Positions 1 through 8,259 of a stretch of 64,000 nucleotides of DNA are shown one piece after another. The notes under the pieces are model-generated. The model was not told where the DNA came from and did no database searches. It saw only the letters and a list, made by a program, of their open reading frames with translations. The position numbers were made by a program, and so were the translations under genes. Within the stretch, counting starts at the first letter, position 1, and the number at the start of each line of letters is the position of its first letter. The stretch lies in NCBI RefSeq assembly GCF_000010305.1, contig NC_012489.1, positions 1,736,001 through 1,800,000 of the forward strand. The letters run 5' to 3'. Source of the stretch: Gemmatimonas aurantiaca T-27. Its GTDB lineage: Bacteria; Gemmatimonadota; Gemmatimonadetes; Gemmatimonadales; Gemmatimonadaceae.

Positions 1-1251
1 ATCGCCACCGACATGGGCAGCCCGTGGCGCATGCACCGCTTGTTGCAGGGAGATGTCGGCGCGGGCAAGACCGTGGTCGCGCTCTTCGCCGCGCTCATCG
101 CCATGGAAAACGGGGCCCAGGTGGCCCTGATGGCCCCCACCGAATTGCTCGCCGAACAGCACGCGCGTGGCATGACCGCGCTGCTCGCGCCGCTTGGGAT
201 TGCACCGGTCTTGCTCACCGGACGCCTGTCAGCGGCCGATCGTCGCGCGGCGCTGGCTCGCATTGCCGACCCGGCCCCCGCGCTCGTGGTGGGCACGCAT
301 GCGTTGCTGCAATCGGACGTGGCATTCGCCAATCTTGGCCTCAGCATCATCGACGAGCAGCACCGCTTTGGTGTGGAACAGCGCGCCGTGCTCGGAGACA
401 AAGGGACGGCCACCGACGTCCTGCTCATGACGGCCACCCCCATCCCACGTTCACTCGCGTTGACGCTGCACGGGGATCTCGATGTGAGTGTCCTCGACGA
501 ACGACCACCGGGGCGACAGCCGATCACGACCGTGGTGCGGCGGGAATCGGCACGGGACAAGGTCTTTGCATTTGCCGCCAGTGAGCTCGATGCGGGGCAT
601 CAGTTGTATGTCGTCTATCCGCTGATCGAGACCAGCGAAAAGATCGACCTCAAGAACGCCACGACGATGTTCGACACGCTGGTCGCCGGACCGCTGGCTG
701 GCCGCCAGGTCGCCCTGCTGCATGGCCGTATTCCCGGCGAGGAACGTGATGCCATCATGCGGCGGTTCCGCGATGGGGAGATCGATGCGTTGGTATCCAC
801 GACGGTCATCGAAGTGGGGATCGATGTGCCCAACGCCAGCGTCATGATCATCGAACACCCCGAGCGCTTCGGACTCTCGCAGTTGCACCAGCTACGGGGC
901 CGCGTGGGTCGCGGGCAGGCCCGGTCCTACTGCATCCTGCTGGGGGATGTGGGGGGGGAGGCGGCGGAACGGCTCGAGCTGTTTGCCGGCACCGAAGACG
1001 GCTTCGAGATCGCCCGGGCCGATCTGCGTCTGCGTGGCATGGGAGACCTGTTTGGCGCCCGCCAGCACGGGGATCCCGCGTTTCGGGTGGCGGACCTCCT
1101 GCGGGACGAGGCCCTGCACGATACGGCCCGTGAGGTGGCCGATCGCCTGCTGGCGCAGGACCCCGAATTGGCGCAGCCGGCGCATGCGGGCCTTCGGCAC
1201 CTGCTGACGGTGGGCTATGCCCGTGCGCTCGATCTGTTCCGGGTCGGCTGA
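1..1251 (+). CDS. recG: ATP-dependent DNA helicase RecG, C-terminal part (5' end outside window)
   Basis: RecG is a superfamily 2 helicase that reverses stalled replication forks and branch-migrates Holliday junctions. The frame is open from base 1, so the N-terminal wedge domain lies outside the window. Visible motifs are Walker A GDVGAGKT, the DEQH-type Walker B in DEQHRFG, motif III TATPIPRS, and late helicase motifs in STTVIEVGIDVPNA and QLRGRVGRG. About 416 codons are present, roughly the last 60 percent of a usual 680-700 residue RecG. The characteristic RecG C-terminal region (LRLRGMGDLFGARQHGDP) is intact and the stop is TGA. Family assignment is firm. Confidence 0.96.
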   Translation: MATDMGSPWRMHRLLQGDVGAGKTVVALFAALIAMENGAQVALMAPTELLAEQHARGMTALLAPLGIAPVLLTGRLSAADRRAALARIADPAPALVVGTHALLQSDVAFANLGLSIIDEQHRFGVEQRAVLGDKGTATDVLLMTATPIPRSLALTLHGDLDVSVLDERPPGRQPITTVVRRESARDKVFAFAASELDAGHQLYVVYPLIETSEKIDLKNATTMFDTLVAGPLAGRQVALLHGRIPGEERDAIMRRFRDGEIDALVSTTVIEVGIDVPNASVMIIEHPERFGLSQLHQLRGRVGRGQARSYCILLGDVGGEAAERLELFAGTEDGFEIARADLRLRGMGDLFGARQHGDPAFRVADLLRDEALHDTAREVADRLLAQDPELAQPAHAGLRHLLTVGYARALDLFRVG

Positions 1252-1267
1252 GGTAAGACCTTTTTTT
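1242..1267 (+). terminator. Weak candidate terminator after recG
   Basis: A 4-bp stem (GGTC at 1242-1245 with GACC at 1257-1260) is followed at once by seven T (1261-1267). The stem is short and overlaps the recG stop codon. The call rests mainly on the T-tract. Confidence 0.3.
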
Positions 1268-1455
1268 CGGCCAATCGTCCTTGCTCTGAGTCCGCACATG
1301 GCGGACGGCTGAGGTGTGAGCGAGATTACCCGACTCGGATCGAGATCAGAAAATGCCCGGCGGATTGGCGTTCGGGGACGTTCTGGATACCGGTGGAGTC
1401 GTGCGACGTCGCTCGCTCTCGGAGTAGCAAGTAGGCGCATTGCGATCGAGGGGTT

Positions 1456-3564
1456 GTGCCGGGGCCGTCCAGATTACGCACGCGATCAATTGTTGCGGCG
1501 CTGCTGACCTTTGTCGGCGCGTTGCTCGTGGGCGTCGCTTTCGATCGGTGGTACGGCGAATCGCTCATGGAGCGCGAGCGCGAACGCGTGCGCGCGTATG
1601 TCGCGCCGTATGCCGGTGCCATTGAAGGTGTTTTCAATCGGCATGTCGGTCGGCTGGCCGGTCTGGTCGCCTTTGTCGATGCGCAGCCGTCGGTGTCGTC
1701 GATGCACGCGGCGTTTCCCACGATCGCGGAAGGATTGCGCGCCGCTGCGCCGGGCCTTCGCGCGCTGCAACTCAACCGCGCCGGACGAATCGTCGCCACG
1801 TTTCCCATGGCCGATTCGGCGCGCTTGCTCGGATACGACCTGTTGAGCGATCCGCGTCCCGAGATTCGTGGGGATGTGCGACGGGCGATGGATTCGGACC
1901 ACATGGTGATCAGTGGGCCGTCCGCGCTGCTGCAGGGTGGTGTGGGACTCATCCTGCGGCAACGGGTCTCCAATGTGCGCGCCGGGTTTCCCGATCTCGT
2001 CACGATGGTGCTGGATCTCGATCCGCTGTTCGAAGAAGCGGATGGCGCCGCCGTACCCAAATCGGTGCGCACCGTGTTGCTCGACCGCCGAGGGCAGGCA
2101 CTGCGCGGAGACTTGGGTGATGTGACCGAACCCACCATGACGCCCGTTCGCATCGGTGACGGGGATTGGACTGTCCTGGCGTCGCCGGTGGGAGGGTGGG
2201 GCGCTGCCGTCGCCGACGACCTGCGTCCGACACGGGCGGCGTCGGTGCTGATCACGCTGCTGCTCACCTCGCTCGCGTTTGGCGTGATCGGGCGGCAGGA
2301 AGTGCTGCGTGATGCCGTCGACGATCGCACGCACGATCTGGCGCGGGCCAACGACGAACTGCGCCGCAAGGGCGAAGAACGCCTGCAGCTCGAAGAACGG
2401 CTGCTGCATTCGCAGAAGATGGAAGCGGTGGGCACGTTGGCCGGTGGCATTGCGCACGACTTCAACAATCTGCTCACGGCCATCGTCGGGTTCACCCAGC
2501 TCTCCGAGCAGCAGGTGAGCGCACTGCAGAACGCCTTCGCTGGGTCGGCAGAGTCCGATCGACTGACCGAATTACGCCAGGATCTCACCGAGATTCTGAA
2601 GGCGGCCGATCGCGCCTCGTTGCTCACGGCGCAGTTGCTCACCTTCAGTCGCCGTCAGACGGTCACGCCGTCGCGCGTGAACATGAATGGCACCGTGCAC
2701 GACATTCAGCGCATGCTGCGTCGACTCATCGGCGAGCAGGTTACGCTGGTCACCGAGGCCTGTGAACAGCCATTGCCTGTCATGGCGGACAGTGGTCAGT
2801 TGGCGCAGGTGGTGGTGAATCTGGTCGTCAATGCACGTGATGCGCTGCCCAACGGCGGTGTCATTCGGGTCACCACGCGAGCGCTCGACATCGAGACCAG
2901 CAGCGATGCCCCGTGGCCCGGTTTGCCCGTGGGGCAGTGGGTGCTGCTCTCGGTGCAGGACGACGGCATGGGTATGCCCCCAGATGTCGTGGCCCGCATG
3001 TGGGAACCGTTCTTCACGACCAAACAACTTGGCGATGGCACCGGCCTCGGACTGAGCACGGTGCATGGCATCGTGACGCAGGCTGGTGGGCATGTCTATT
3101 GTGACAGCGGCGTGGGGCGTGGCACGACCGTCACGATCGCCCTGCCGCGGTTGGCCCACACATTCGAGGCGGTCACCGAACCGGCACTCATCGCCGCGCG
3201 TGCCGATGGCGAAGTGATTCTGGTGGTGGAAGACGAAGCGGGGCTGCGTCGACTGGTCTCGGAAATCCTGCGCCGGAAGGGCTATCAGGTGCGTGTCGCG
3301 CAGGACGGCACGGATGCGCTGGAGCAACTCTCCGCGGGGCTGGCGCCGGCGCTCGTGCTCACCGACGTCGTCATGCCGCGCATGGGAGGCCGGGAATTGG
3401 CCGAAGCCATCACCGAGCGGGGATGGCAGTTGCCCGTGCTGTTCATGTCCGGCTATCAGGCGGGCGAAGAGTTGCCCGACGACGAAGAACATGCCTTCAT
3501 CGGCAAACCGTTCACGCCCGAGGCGCTGGTCACCCGGGTGCGCAACGTGCTGGTGCGAAGCTGA
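1456..3564 (+). CDS. CHASE-domain hybrid sensor histidine kinase with C-terminal receiver
   Basis: A 702-residue membrane-anchored hybrid kinase starting at GTG. A first TM segment (about 12-30) precedes a periplasmic CHASE-like ligand-binding domain (about 50-240), then a second TM (about 262-280). A coiled linker leads to the HisKA domain with phospho-acceptor His335 (GGIAHDFNNLL). The HATPase domain carries the N-box (NLVVNARDAL, about 455-464), DDGMGM and GDGTGLGLS. A receiver domain has acidic residues VEDE (about 591-594), phospho-acceptor Asp637 (LTDVVMP) and Lys in GKPF. No output domain or cognate regulator lies next to it, so it probably signals by phosphorelay to a distant protein. 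The ligand is unknown. It is flanked by recG upstream and convergent genes downstream. Confidence 0.9.
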   Translation: MPGPSRLRTRSIVAALLTFVGALLVGVAFDRWYGESLMERERERVRAYVAPYAGAIEGVFNRHVGRLAGLVAFVDAQPSVSSMHAAFPTIAEGLRAAAPGLRALQLNRAGRIVATFPMADSARLLGYDLLSDPRPEIRGDVRRAMDSDHMVISGPSALLQGGVGLILRQRVSNVRAGFPDLVTMVLDLDPLFEEADGAAVPKSVRTVLLDRRGQALRGDLGDVTEPTMTPVRIGDGDWTVLASPVGGWGAAVADDLRPTRAASVLITLLLTSLAFGVIGRQEVLRDAVDDRTHDLARANDELRRKGEERLQLEERLLHSQKMEAVGTLAGGIAHDFNNLLTAIVGFTQLSEQQVSALQNAFAGSAESDRLTELRQDLTEILKAADRASLLTAQLLTFSRRQTVTPSRVNMNGTVHDIQRMLRRLIGEQVTLVTEACEQPLPVMADSGQLAQVVVNLVVNARDALPNGGVIRVTTRALDIETSSDAPWPGLPVGQWVLLSVQDDGMGMPPDVVARMWEPFFTTKQLGDGTGLGLSTVHGIVTQAGGHVYCDSGVGRGTTVTIALPRLAHTFEAVTEPALIAARADGEVILVVEDEAGLRRLVSEILRRKGYQVRVAQDGTDALEQLSAGLAPALVLTDVVMPRMGGRELAEAITERGWQLPVLFMSGYQAGEELPDDEEHAFIGKPFTPEALVTRVRNVLVRS

Positions 3565-3608
3565 GGCACGTGCTGGAGCGCGCTGGCGCGTGACTCAGCC
3601 CGCCCCAC

Positions 3609-4028
3609 TCAGAGGCGGCGCATGGTGGTGACGAGTTGCTCGAGGTGGGCCAGGTAGCGGTCAAACGCCTGCCGCCCTTCGGCGGTGAGCCGATAGGAGG
3701 TACGCGGCGTACGTCCGGCAAATTCCTTGGTGCACACCAGATAGCCGGCATCCTCGAGCTTGCGCGCATGCACACTCAGATTGCCGTCGGTGAGCTGCAA
3801 CAGATCACGGAGCTCGGTGTGCGTGCGTGACTCGCCGCTCGCCAATGCCGTGACGATCGCCAGACGCGCACGTTCGTGAATGAGCCCATCGAGGGCAGGG
3901 ATCTGTCCTACCATCTCTCCATCGATCGCCTCCAGCGTCGGCGCGCGCTTTGGTTCCGGAGTGGAACGCGGCACGGACGCATCGACGTCGGACAGGCGGG
4001 CCAGCTTGCGATTGGCACGAGCGCCCAT
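3609..4028 (-). CDS. Winged-helix transcriptional regulator (ArsR/MarR-like)
   Basis: A 139-residue protein with a Pro/Ala-rich N-terminus (about 1-40) and one winged-helix domain (about 45-130). The recognition region is HTELRDLLQLTDGNLSVHARKLEDAGYL and the wing is FAGRTPRTSYRLTAEGRQAF. This matches the family of small regulators often annotated as winged helix DNA-binding domain proteins. It starts 7 nt after the stop of the membrane-protein gene on the same strand. The two are therefore probably co-transcribed, as is common for a regulator paired with a small membrane partner. Its target and signal cannot be read from the sequence. Confidence 0.8.
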   Translation of the reverse strand: MGARANRKLARLSDVDASVPRSTPEPKRAPTLEAIDGEMVGQIPALDGLIHERARLAIVTALASGESRTHTELRDLLQLTDGNLSVHARKLEDAGYLVCTKEFAGRTPRTSYRLTAEGRQAFDRYLAHLEQLVTTMRRL

Positions 4029-4035
4029 GTGCTCC

Positions 4036-4623
4036 TCAACCTCCGTACCGGCGACGCACGATCTCGCCGGTGATCAGGTGCCCTGCGCCAAAACCGATTG
4101 CCATCATCCCATCATGCCACGACTGCGGGAGGGCCGCGGCGATGGCCGAGCAGACCAGCAGCGACATGCCGAATCGCGGCACCACACGAGCGGTGGATAC
4201 CGCTCCCGCCGCCAGGACACCAACGCCGTAACACCCGAGCCAGATCGGCACGAGCATGGACCAACTGTCAGCGCGCCACGCGGTGACCGTCAGCACCACG
4301 CCAAGTAGCAGGGGGGGCATCAACCCACGACTGAAGCGCCGGGCTGCCCCGCCATCGAGCGGCAGTCCGTGGCGCCGCGCTTTGCGCACCACGGTCAACG
4401 CGCCTACCGCACAAGCGGCCACGGCCGCTGCCACCCACGTCAGCAGCCATCGGTCGATCGTGCCCTGACCGTGGGCGAGCACCGCGGCCCCGATGGCCAC
4501 CATGCCCATGCCAACGCCCCCCAGCCCCGGCACGGCCGAAAAATTTTCGGCTCGGTCGAGCACCTGCCGCACGTAGGCCAGGTCGTCGGCCGCCCGATTG
4601 CCGAGCGAGGAAACAGAGGACAT
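4036..4623 (-). CDS. Small multi-pass membrane protein, partner of the winged-helix regulator
   Basis: A 195-residue protein starting at ATG 4623 (MSSVSSLGNRAADDL). The same frame stays open far upstream, but that part is antisense to asnS and is not used. A soluble N-terminal stretch of about 35 residues (DLAYVRQVLDRAENFSAVPG) precedes five or six hydrophobic segments: GMGMVAIGAAVLA, LLTWVAAAVAACAVGALTVV, GLMPPLLLGVVLTVTAW, MLVPIWLGCYGVGVLAAGAV and MSLLVCSAIAAALP. No catalytic motif is visible. Its place directly before a regulator gene suggests a signalling or stress role, but this is inference only. Confidence 0.75.
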   Translation of the reverse strand: MSSVSSLGNRAADDLAYVRQVLDRAENFSAVPGLGGVGMGMVAIGAAVLAHGQGTIDRWLLTWVAAAVAACAVGALTVVRKARRHGLPLDGGAARRFSRGLMPPLLLGVVLTVTAWRADSWSMLVPIWLGCYGVGVLAAGAVSTARVVPRFGMSLLVCSAIAAALPQSWHDGMMAIGFGAGHLITGEIVRRRYGG

Positions 4624-4649
4624 GGAGACAATTTCGGTCTGGAAAGGTG

Positions 4650-4677
4650 TTGTGGCAAGTCCTTTGCTGCGTAAAGT
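4650..4677 (+). promoter_or_regulatory. Candidate sigma70-type promoter for asnS
   Basis: TTGTGG (4650-4655), a 16-nt spacer and TAAAGT (4672-4677) lie in the 117-bp divergent region between the membrane protein and asnS. The match to consensus is only moderate and no start site is known. Confidence 0.35.
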
Positions 4678-4740
4678 CGTGTTGAACTGTCTCGGTGCCG
4701 TCCGTAGCTTGCCACCTCTTCGTCCTCCCACCCACGCCTC

Positions 4741-6042
4741 ATGCGACTCGACTCCACCCGCATTGCCGACCTGCAGCACCATGTCGGCCAGACCGTCACT
4801 GTTCGCGCCTGGATCACGCACCTGCGATCCAAGGGCAAGCTGGGCTTCGCGGTGGTGCGCGACGGCACGGGCATCATGCAGGCGGTGGTGGTCAAGGCCG
4901 AAGTGCCTGAGGCGGCCTGGGAGGCGTTTGGTCACCTGACCCAGGAAAGCAGCGTGGCGCTGACCGGCGAAGTGCGGGCCGATGCGCGAGCCCCCGGGGG
5001 ATTCGAGATGGGCGTTCAGCAACTCGAGCTCATTGGCGCGAGCCCGCTGGACTATCCCATCCAGCCCAAGGAACACGGTGTCGACTTCCTGCTCGACAAC
5101 CGCACGTTCTGGCTGCGCAGTCCTCGGCAGGTGGCCATCATGCGCGTCCGGCATGAGCTCGAGCAGGCCGTGCACGACTTTTTCTACGCGCGGGATTTTG
5201 TGCGATGTGACACGCCCATTCTCACGGCGGCCATCGGCGAACGCGCGGGATTGTTCGGTACCGAGTACTTCGACGAAGGCACGGCGTACCTGGCGCAAAC
5301 GGGCCAGCTCTATGGCGAAGCACTCGCCGCTGCCATGGGACGCATCTACACGTTCGGACCCACGTTCCGCGCCGAGAAGAGCAAGACGCGTCGTCATCTC
5401 ACCGAGTTCTGGATGATCGAACCCGAGATGGCGTGGTACGATCAGGACGACAACATGGATCTCCAGGAGGAGTTTGTCCGCTACCTCGTGGAGCGCGTGC
5501 TGGAGCGTCGTCAGGAAGAGCTGAAGGTGCTCGAACGCGATACCAGCAAGCTGGATTGTGTGTCGCAGCCGTTTCTGCGTCTCGACTACACCGACGCGGT
5601 GGCCTTTGCCCAGAGCAAGGGCAGTGACATCAAATGGGGCGACGATCTCGGCGCACCCGACGAAGCGCTCATCGTGGACGAACACCAGCGTCCCGTCTTC
5701 GTGGTGAACTATCCGAAGGAAGCCAAGGCGTTCTACATGAAGGAGAACCCGGCCGATCCGCGCACGGTGCGTTGCGCGGATCTGTTGGCGCCGGAAGGCC
5801 GTGGTGAGATCATTGGCGGTTCACAGCGTGAAGACGACTACGAGAAGATTCTCGCCCGTCTCACGCACGAAGGACTGCCGGTCGAAGCCTATGGTTGGTA
5901 CCTCGACCTGCGTCGCTACGGGACGTTCACGCACTCGGGCTTCGGACTTGGACTCGAGCGCACCATTGCGTGGATCTGCGGCATCGAACACATCCGCGAG
6001 TGCATTCCCTTCCCGCGCATGATGGGTCGTCTCACCCCCTGA
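4741..6042 (+). CDS. asnS: Asparagine--tRNA ligase
   Basis: A class IIb aminoacyl-tRNA synthetase of 433 residues that charges tRNA-Asn. An N-terminal OB-fold anticodon-binding domain (about 1-110: TVRAWITHLRSKGKLGFAVVRDG) is followed by the catalytic core. The core has motif 2 FRAEKSKTRRHLTEFWMIEPE (a run best split as FRAE and RRHLTEFWMIEPE) and motif 3 GFGLGLERTIAWICG. The HLTEFWMIEPE form is typical of AsnRS rather than AspRS, whose bacterial form also has a large GAD insertion that is absent here. No clear Shine-Dalgarno precedes the ATG. It ends 12 bp from the convergent mazG. Confidence 0.93.
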   Translation: MRLDSTRIADLQHHVGQTVTVRAWITHLRSKGKLGFAVVRDGTGIMQAVVVKAEVPEAAWEAFGHLTQESSVALTGEVRADARAPGGFEMGVQQLELIGASPLDYPIQPKEHGVDFLLDNRTFWLRSPRQVAIMRVRHELEQAVHDFFYARDFVRCDTPILTAAIGERAGLFGTEYFDEGTAYLAQTGQLYGEALAAAMGRIYTFGPTFRAEKSKTRRHLTEFWMIEPEMAWYDQDDNMDLQEEFVRYLVERVLERRQEELKVLERDTSKLDCVSQPFLRLDYTDAVAFAQSKGSDIKWGDDLGAPDEALIVDEHQRPVFVVNYPKEAKAFYMKENPADPRTVRCADLLAPEGRGEIIGGSQREDDYEKILARLTHEGLPVEAYGWYLDLRRYGTFTHSGFGLGLERTIAWICGIEHIRECIPFPRMMGRLTP

Positions 6043-6054
6043 TGTTCTTCGGGG

Positions 6055-6867
6055 TCAGCCCGCGCGCTCTTCGGCCTTGACCGCGTCCCAGTAGTGGTCC
6101 TGCTCGTCGAGCGTGAGGGTACTGAGCGTCTTGCCATCGGCCTGGGCGAGGCGCTCCATGGTGGCGTAGCGACGCACGAACTTCGCATTGGTGCGATCGA
6201 GCGCCAGGGCTCCGTGCACGCCGGTTTTGCGGCACAGATTCACCACCGCGAAGAGCAGGTCACCCAGTTCCGCTTCCAGCGCGTCCTGGTTGGTCACCGC
6301 GCCCGTGGCCGGATCGATGAGGCTCGCGACTTCTTCGACCTCTTCGCGCACCTTGGCCAGCGGGCCGAGCGCGTCGGGCCAGTCGAAGCCCACCCCGGCA
6401 GCGCGATCCTGCAGCCGGTGCGCACGATGTAATGATGGCAATCCGGCCGGCAGTCCGTCTTCGAGGGTGGATCGTTTGGCTTTCGCGGCCTTCATCGATT
6501 CCCACGAACGCTTCACGCCGTCGCCATACAAGTGTGGGTGACGCGCGTGCATCTTGGCGATGAGCGCACCGGCCACATCCTGCATCCCGAACGCACCACG
6601 CTCTTCGGCGACGACGCTGTGAAAGAGCACCTGCAGGAACAGGTCACCCAATTCATCACGCAACACGGCATCGTCGCCTTGCGCGATCGCGTCGTCCACC
6701 TCGTGCGCTTCTTCGATGAGGTACGGCCGCAGTGACGCGTGGGTCTGTACCCGATCCCACTCGCAGCGTGCGCGCAGATCGCGCATCAGTGCCAGCGCGT
6801 CGTCGAGAGAACGGGGCGCCGGTGTGGCGGCCGTGGTGTCGGACGAAGAGGCGTGATCGTCGCTCAC
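6055..6867 (-). CDS. mazG: Nucleoside triphosphate pyrophosphohydrolase MazG
   Basis: Hydrolyses NTPs and dNTPs to NMP and pyrophosphate, and is thought to clean up aberrant nucleotides or moderate stress. The protein is 270 residues if it starts at GTG 6867 (VSDDHASSSD). Upstream in-frame sequence looks non-coding. Two MazG-type helical domains are visible: EEAHEVDDAI with RDELGDLFLQVLFH (about 50-85), and REEVEEVASL with EAELGDLLFAVVNLCRK (about 170-215). The EExxE and ExxD metal-binding pattern is present in both. It is convergent with asnS and divergent from alr. Confidence 0.92.
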   Translation of the reverse strand: MSDDHASSSDTTAATPAPRSLDDALALMRDLRARCEWDRVQTHASLRPYLIEEAHEVDDAIAQGDDAVLRDELGDLFLQVLFHSVVAEERGAFGMQDVAGALIAKMHARHPHLYGDGVKRSWESMKAAKAKRSTLEDGLPAGLPSLHRAHRLQDRAAGVGFDWPDALGPLAKVREEVEEVASLIDPATGAVTNQDALEAELGDLLFAVVNLCRKTGVHGALALDRTNAKFVRRYATMERLAQADGKTLSTLTLDEQDHYWDAVKAEERAG

Positions 6868-7047
6868 GGGAGTCGGAACAAGAGGGAAATGTGCACCCCA
6901 TCGGGGCCGCGGATGCCGTACGTACACTAGCCGACCGCGCCGTCGTGCAGCAGTACCGCAGGTGGGCACCACCGTCGTGGCGCGGGCAGCGTGGCGCGGA
7001 CGCCGCCCGAGAGTGGCCCCCCTCTGCCAGCCCGTTTACCATTGGGC

Positions 7048-8259
7048 ATGACTCGTCAGGACCGAGCGTGGCTCGACGTGGATGGCAGCGCGCTGCGGCA
7101 CAATCTGGCCGTGTTGCGTCAGCATGCCCGCGTGCCACTGCTGCCGATGGTGAAGGCGGACAGCTATGGTCTCGGGGCGATCGGTGTGTGTCGCGCGCTG
7201 GGGGTGCCCTTTGCCGAGGGCTCAGTTCATGCACCCACCTCCACGGGCACGGCTGGCGCTGACGCGCCATGGGGCGTGGGCATCGCCTCGCTCGACGAAG
7301 CGGAAGCACTGCGTGATGCCGGCTGTGAAGGCCGCATCCTGTGTGCGACTCCGCTCTTGGCGCGAGAACTGCCACGCGCCTTGGCCCTGTCCGTCCGCCC
7401 GGCGTTGCATCGCGCCGAGGACTTGGTCGCATGGCAAGCCCTGAGTGCAGCGCGTGGGGTCGCGCATGGGGTCGCGCATGGGGTCGCGTGTGATGCCGTG
7501 GCGCCGTATCACCTGTCCATCGATACCGGCATGGCGCGCGCGGGAGCACGTTGGGACACCGTGGCCCGCCTGCGCGACGCCGTGCTGGCCGTGCCGCCGG
7601 AAGGGGTCTTCACACACTTCCACTCGGCCGACGAGTCTCTGCCGTCCCGCGACGAGCAGGATGCCCGGTTTGCCGATGCGTTGACCGTGCTGCGTGACGT
7701 GCTGCCGGCCGGGATCCTCGAGCACCGCGACAACAGTGGTGGCATCGCCAGCCGTACAACCGGGTCTCCAGGACAACTGGCCCGGCCCGGGATCGCGCTC
7801 TACGCCGGCATGTTCTCGGCAGAACTCGGGCTTCGGCAGGTGGCCCATCTCCGGGCCCGGGTGGTCGACGTGCGGGATGTGCTCCCCGGTGAGTCGGTGA
7901 GTTACGGGGCCACCTGGACCGCCGAGGGAACCCATCGCATCGCCACGCTGTCTGCCGGATATGCCGATGGATATCGACGGCATCTTTCCAACGTCGGCGA
8001 GGTACTTATCCACGGCACACGCTGTCCCGTGGTGGGCCGGGTGACGATGGACATGACCATGGTGGACGTGTCGGCGGTCCGTTGTGCTCCCGGAGACGTG
8101 GCCACGATGCTGGGCGCGGACGGATCGCAGGTGCTGACCGCGGAAGCCGTGGCTGGGCGAGCCGGTGTGTCGCCGTACGAGCTACTGGTAGGCCTGTGTT
8201 TGCGTGTTCCAGCAATCCACCACGACATCTTGCATTCTGTAAACGGAGAGTCGAGTTGA
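7048..8259 (+). CDS. alr: Alanine racemase
   Basis: A PLP enzyme that makes D-alanine for peptidoglycan. The start at ATG 7048 gives 403 residues; an in-frame GTG at 6991 would add an unlikely Pro/Gly-rich tail. The PLP lysine is Lys36 in MVKADSYGLGA and the second catalytic Tyr lies in SVSYGATW. Other landmarks are HFHSADE, LARPGIALYAG, GYADGY and GRVTMDMTMVDV. An unusual feature is an in-frame 12-bp tandem repeat at 7456-7488 encoding GVAH-GVAH-GVA (residues 137-147). The stop codon overlaps the TTG start of deoB, so the two genes are translationally coupled. Confidence 0.94.
   Translation: MTRQDRAWLDVDGSALRHNLAVLRQHARVPLLPMVKADSYGLGAIGVCRALGVPFAEGSVHAPTSTGTAGADAPWGVGIASLDEAEALRDAGCEGRILCATPLLARELPRALALSVRPALHRAEDLVAWQALSAARGVAHGVAHGVACDAVAPYHLSIDTGMARAGARWDTVARLRDAVLAVPPEGVFTHFHSADESLPSRDEQDARFADALTVLRDVLPAGILEHRDNSGGIASRTTGSPGQLARPGIALYAGMFSAELGLRQVAHLRARVVDVRDVLPGESVSYGATWTAEGTHRIATLSAGYADGYRRHLSNVGEVLIHGTRCPVVGRVTMDMTMVDVSAVRCAPGDVATMLGADGSQVLTAEAVAGRAGVSPYELLVGLCLRVPAIHHDILHSVNGESS
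7456..7488 (+). repeat. 12-bp in-frame tandem repeat inside alr
   Basis: GGGGTCGCGCAT occurs twice perfectly (7456-7467, 7468-7479), followed by a partial third copy (7480-7488). It encodes Gly-Val-Ala-His units and keeps the reading frame. Confidence 0.85.

Noticed and set aside
1252-1455. Possible tRNA or small RNA in the recG-kinase gap
   Set aside because: No T-loop (GTTCGA-type) or cloverleaf arms were found; only a short GTCCGC/GCGGAC hairpin is visible.
4036-5685. A 549-codon minus-strand frame that includes the small membrane protein
   Set aside because: The part beyond 4623 is antisense to asnS and shows no domain. The ATG at 4623 is a plausible start and leaves a normal divergent promoter region.
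7456-7488. CRISPR-like tandem repeat
   Set aside because: The repeats are 12 bp, directly abutting with no spacers, and lie in frame inside alr.
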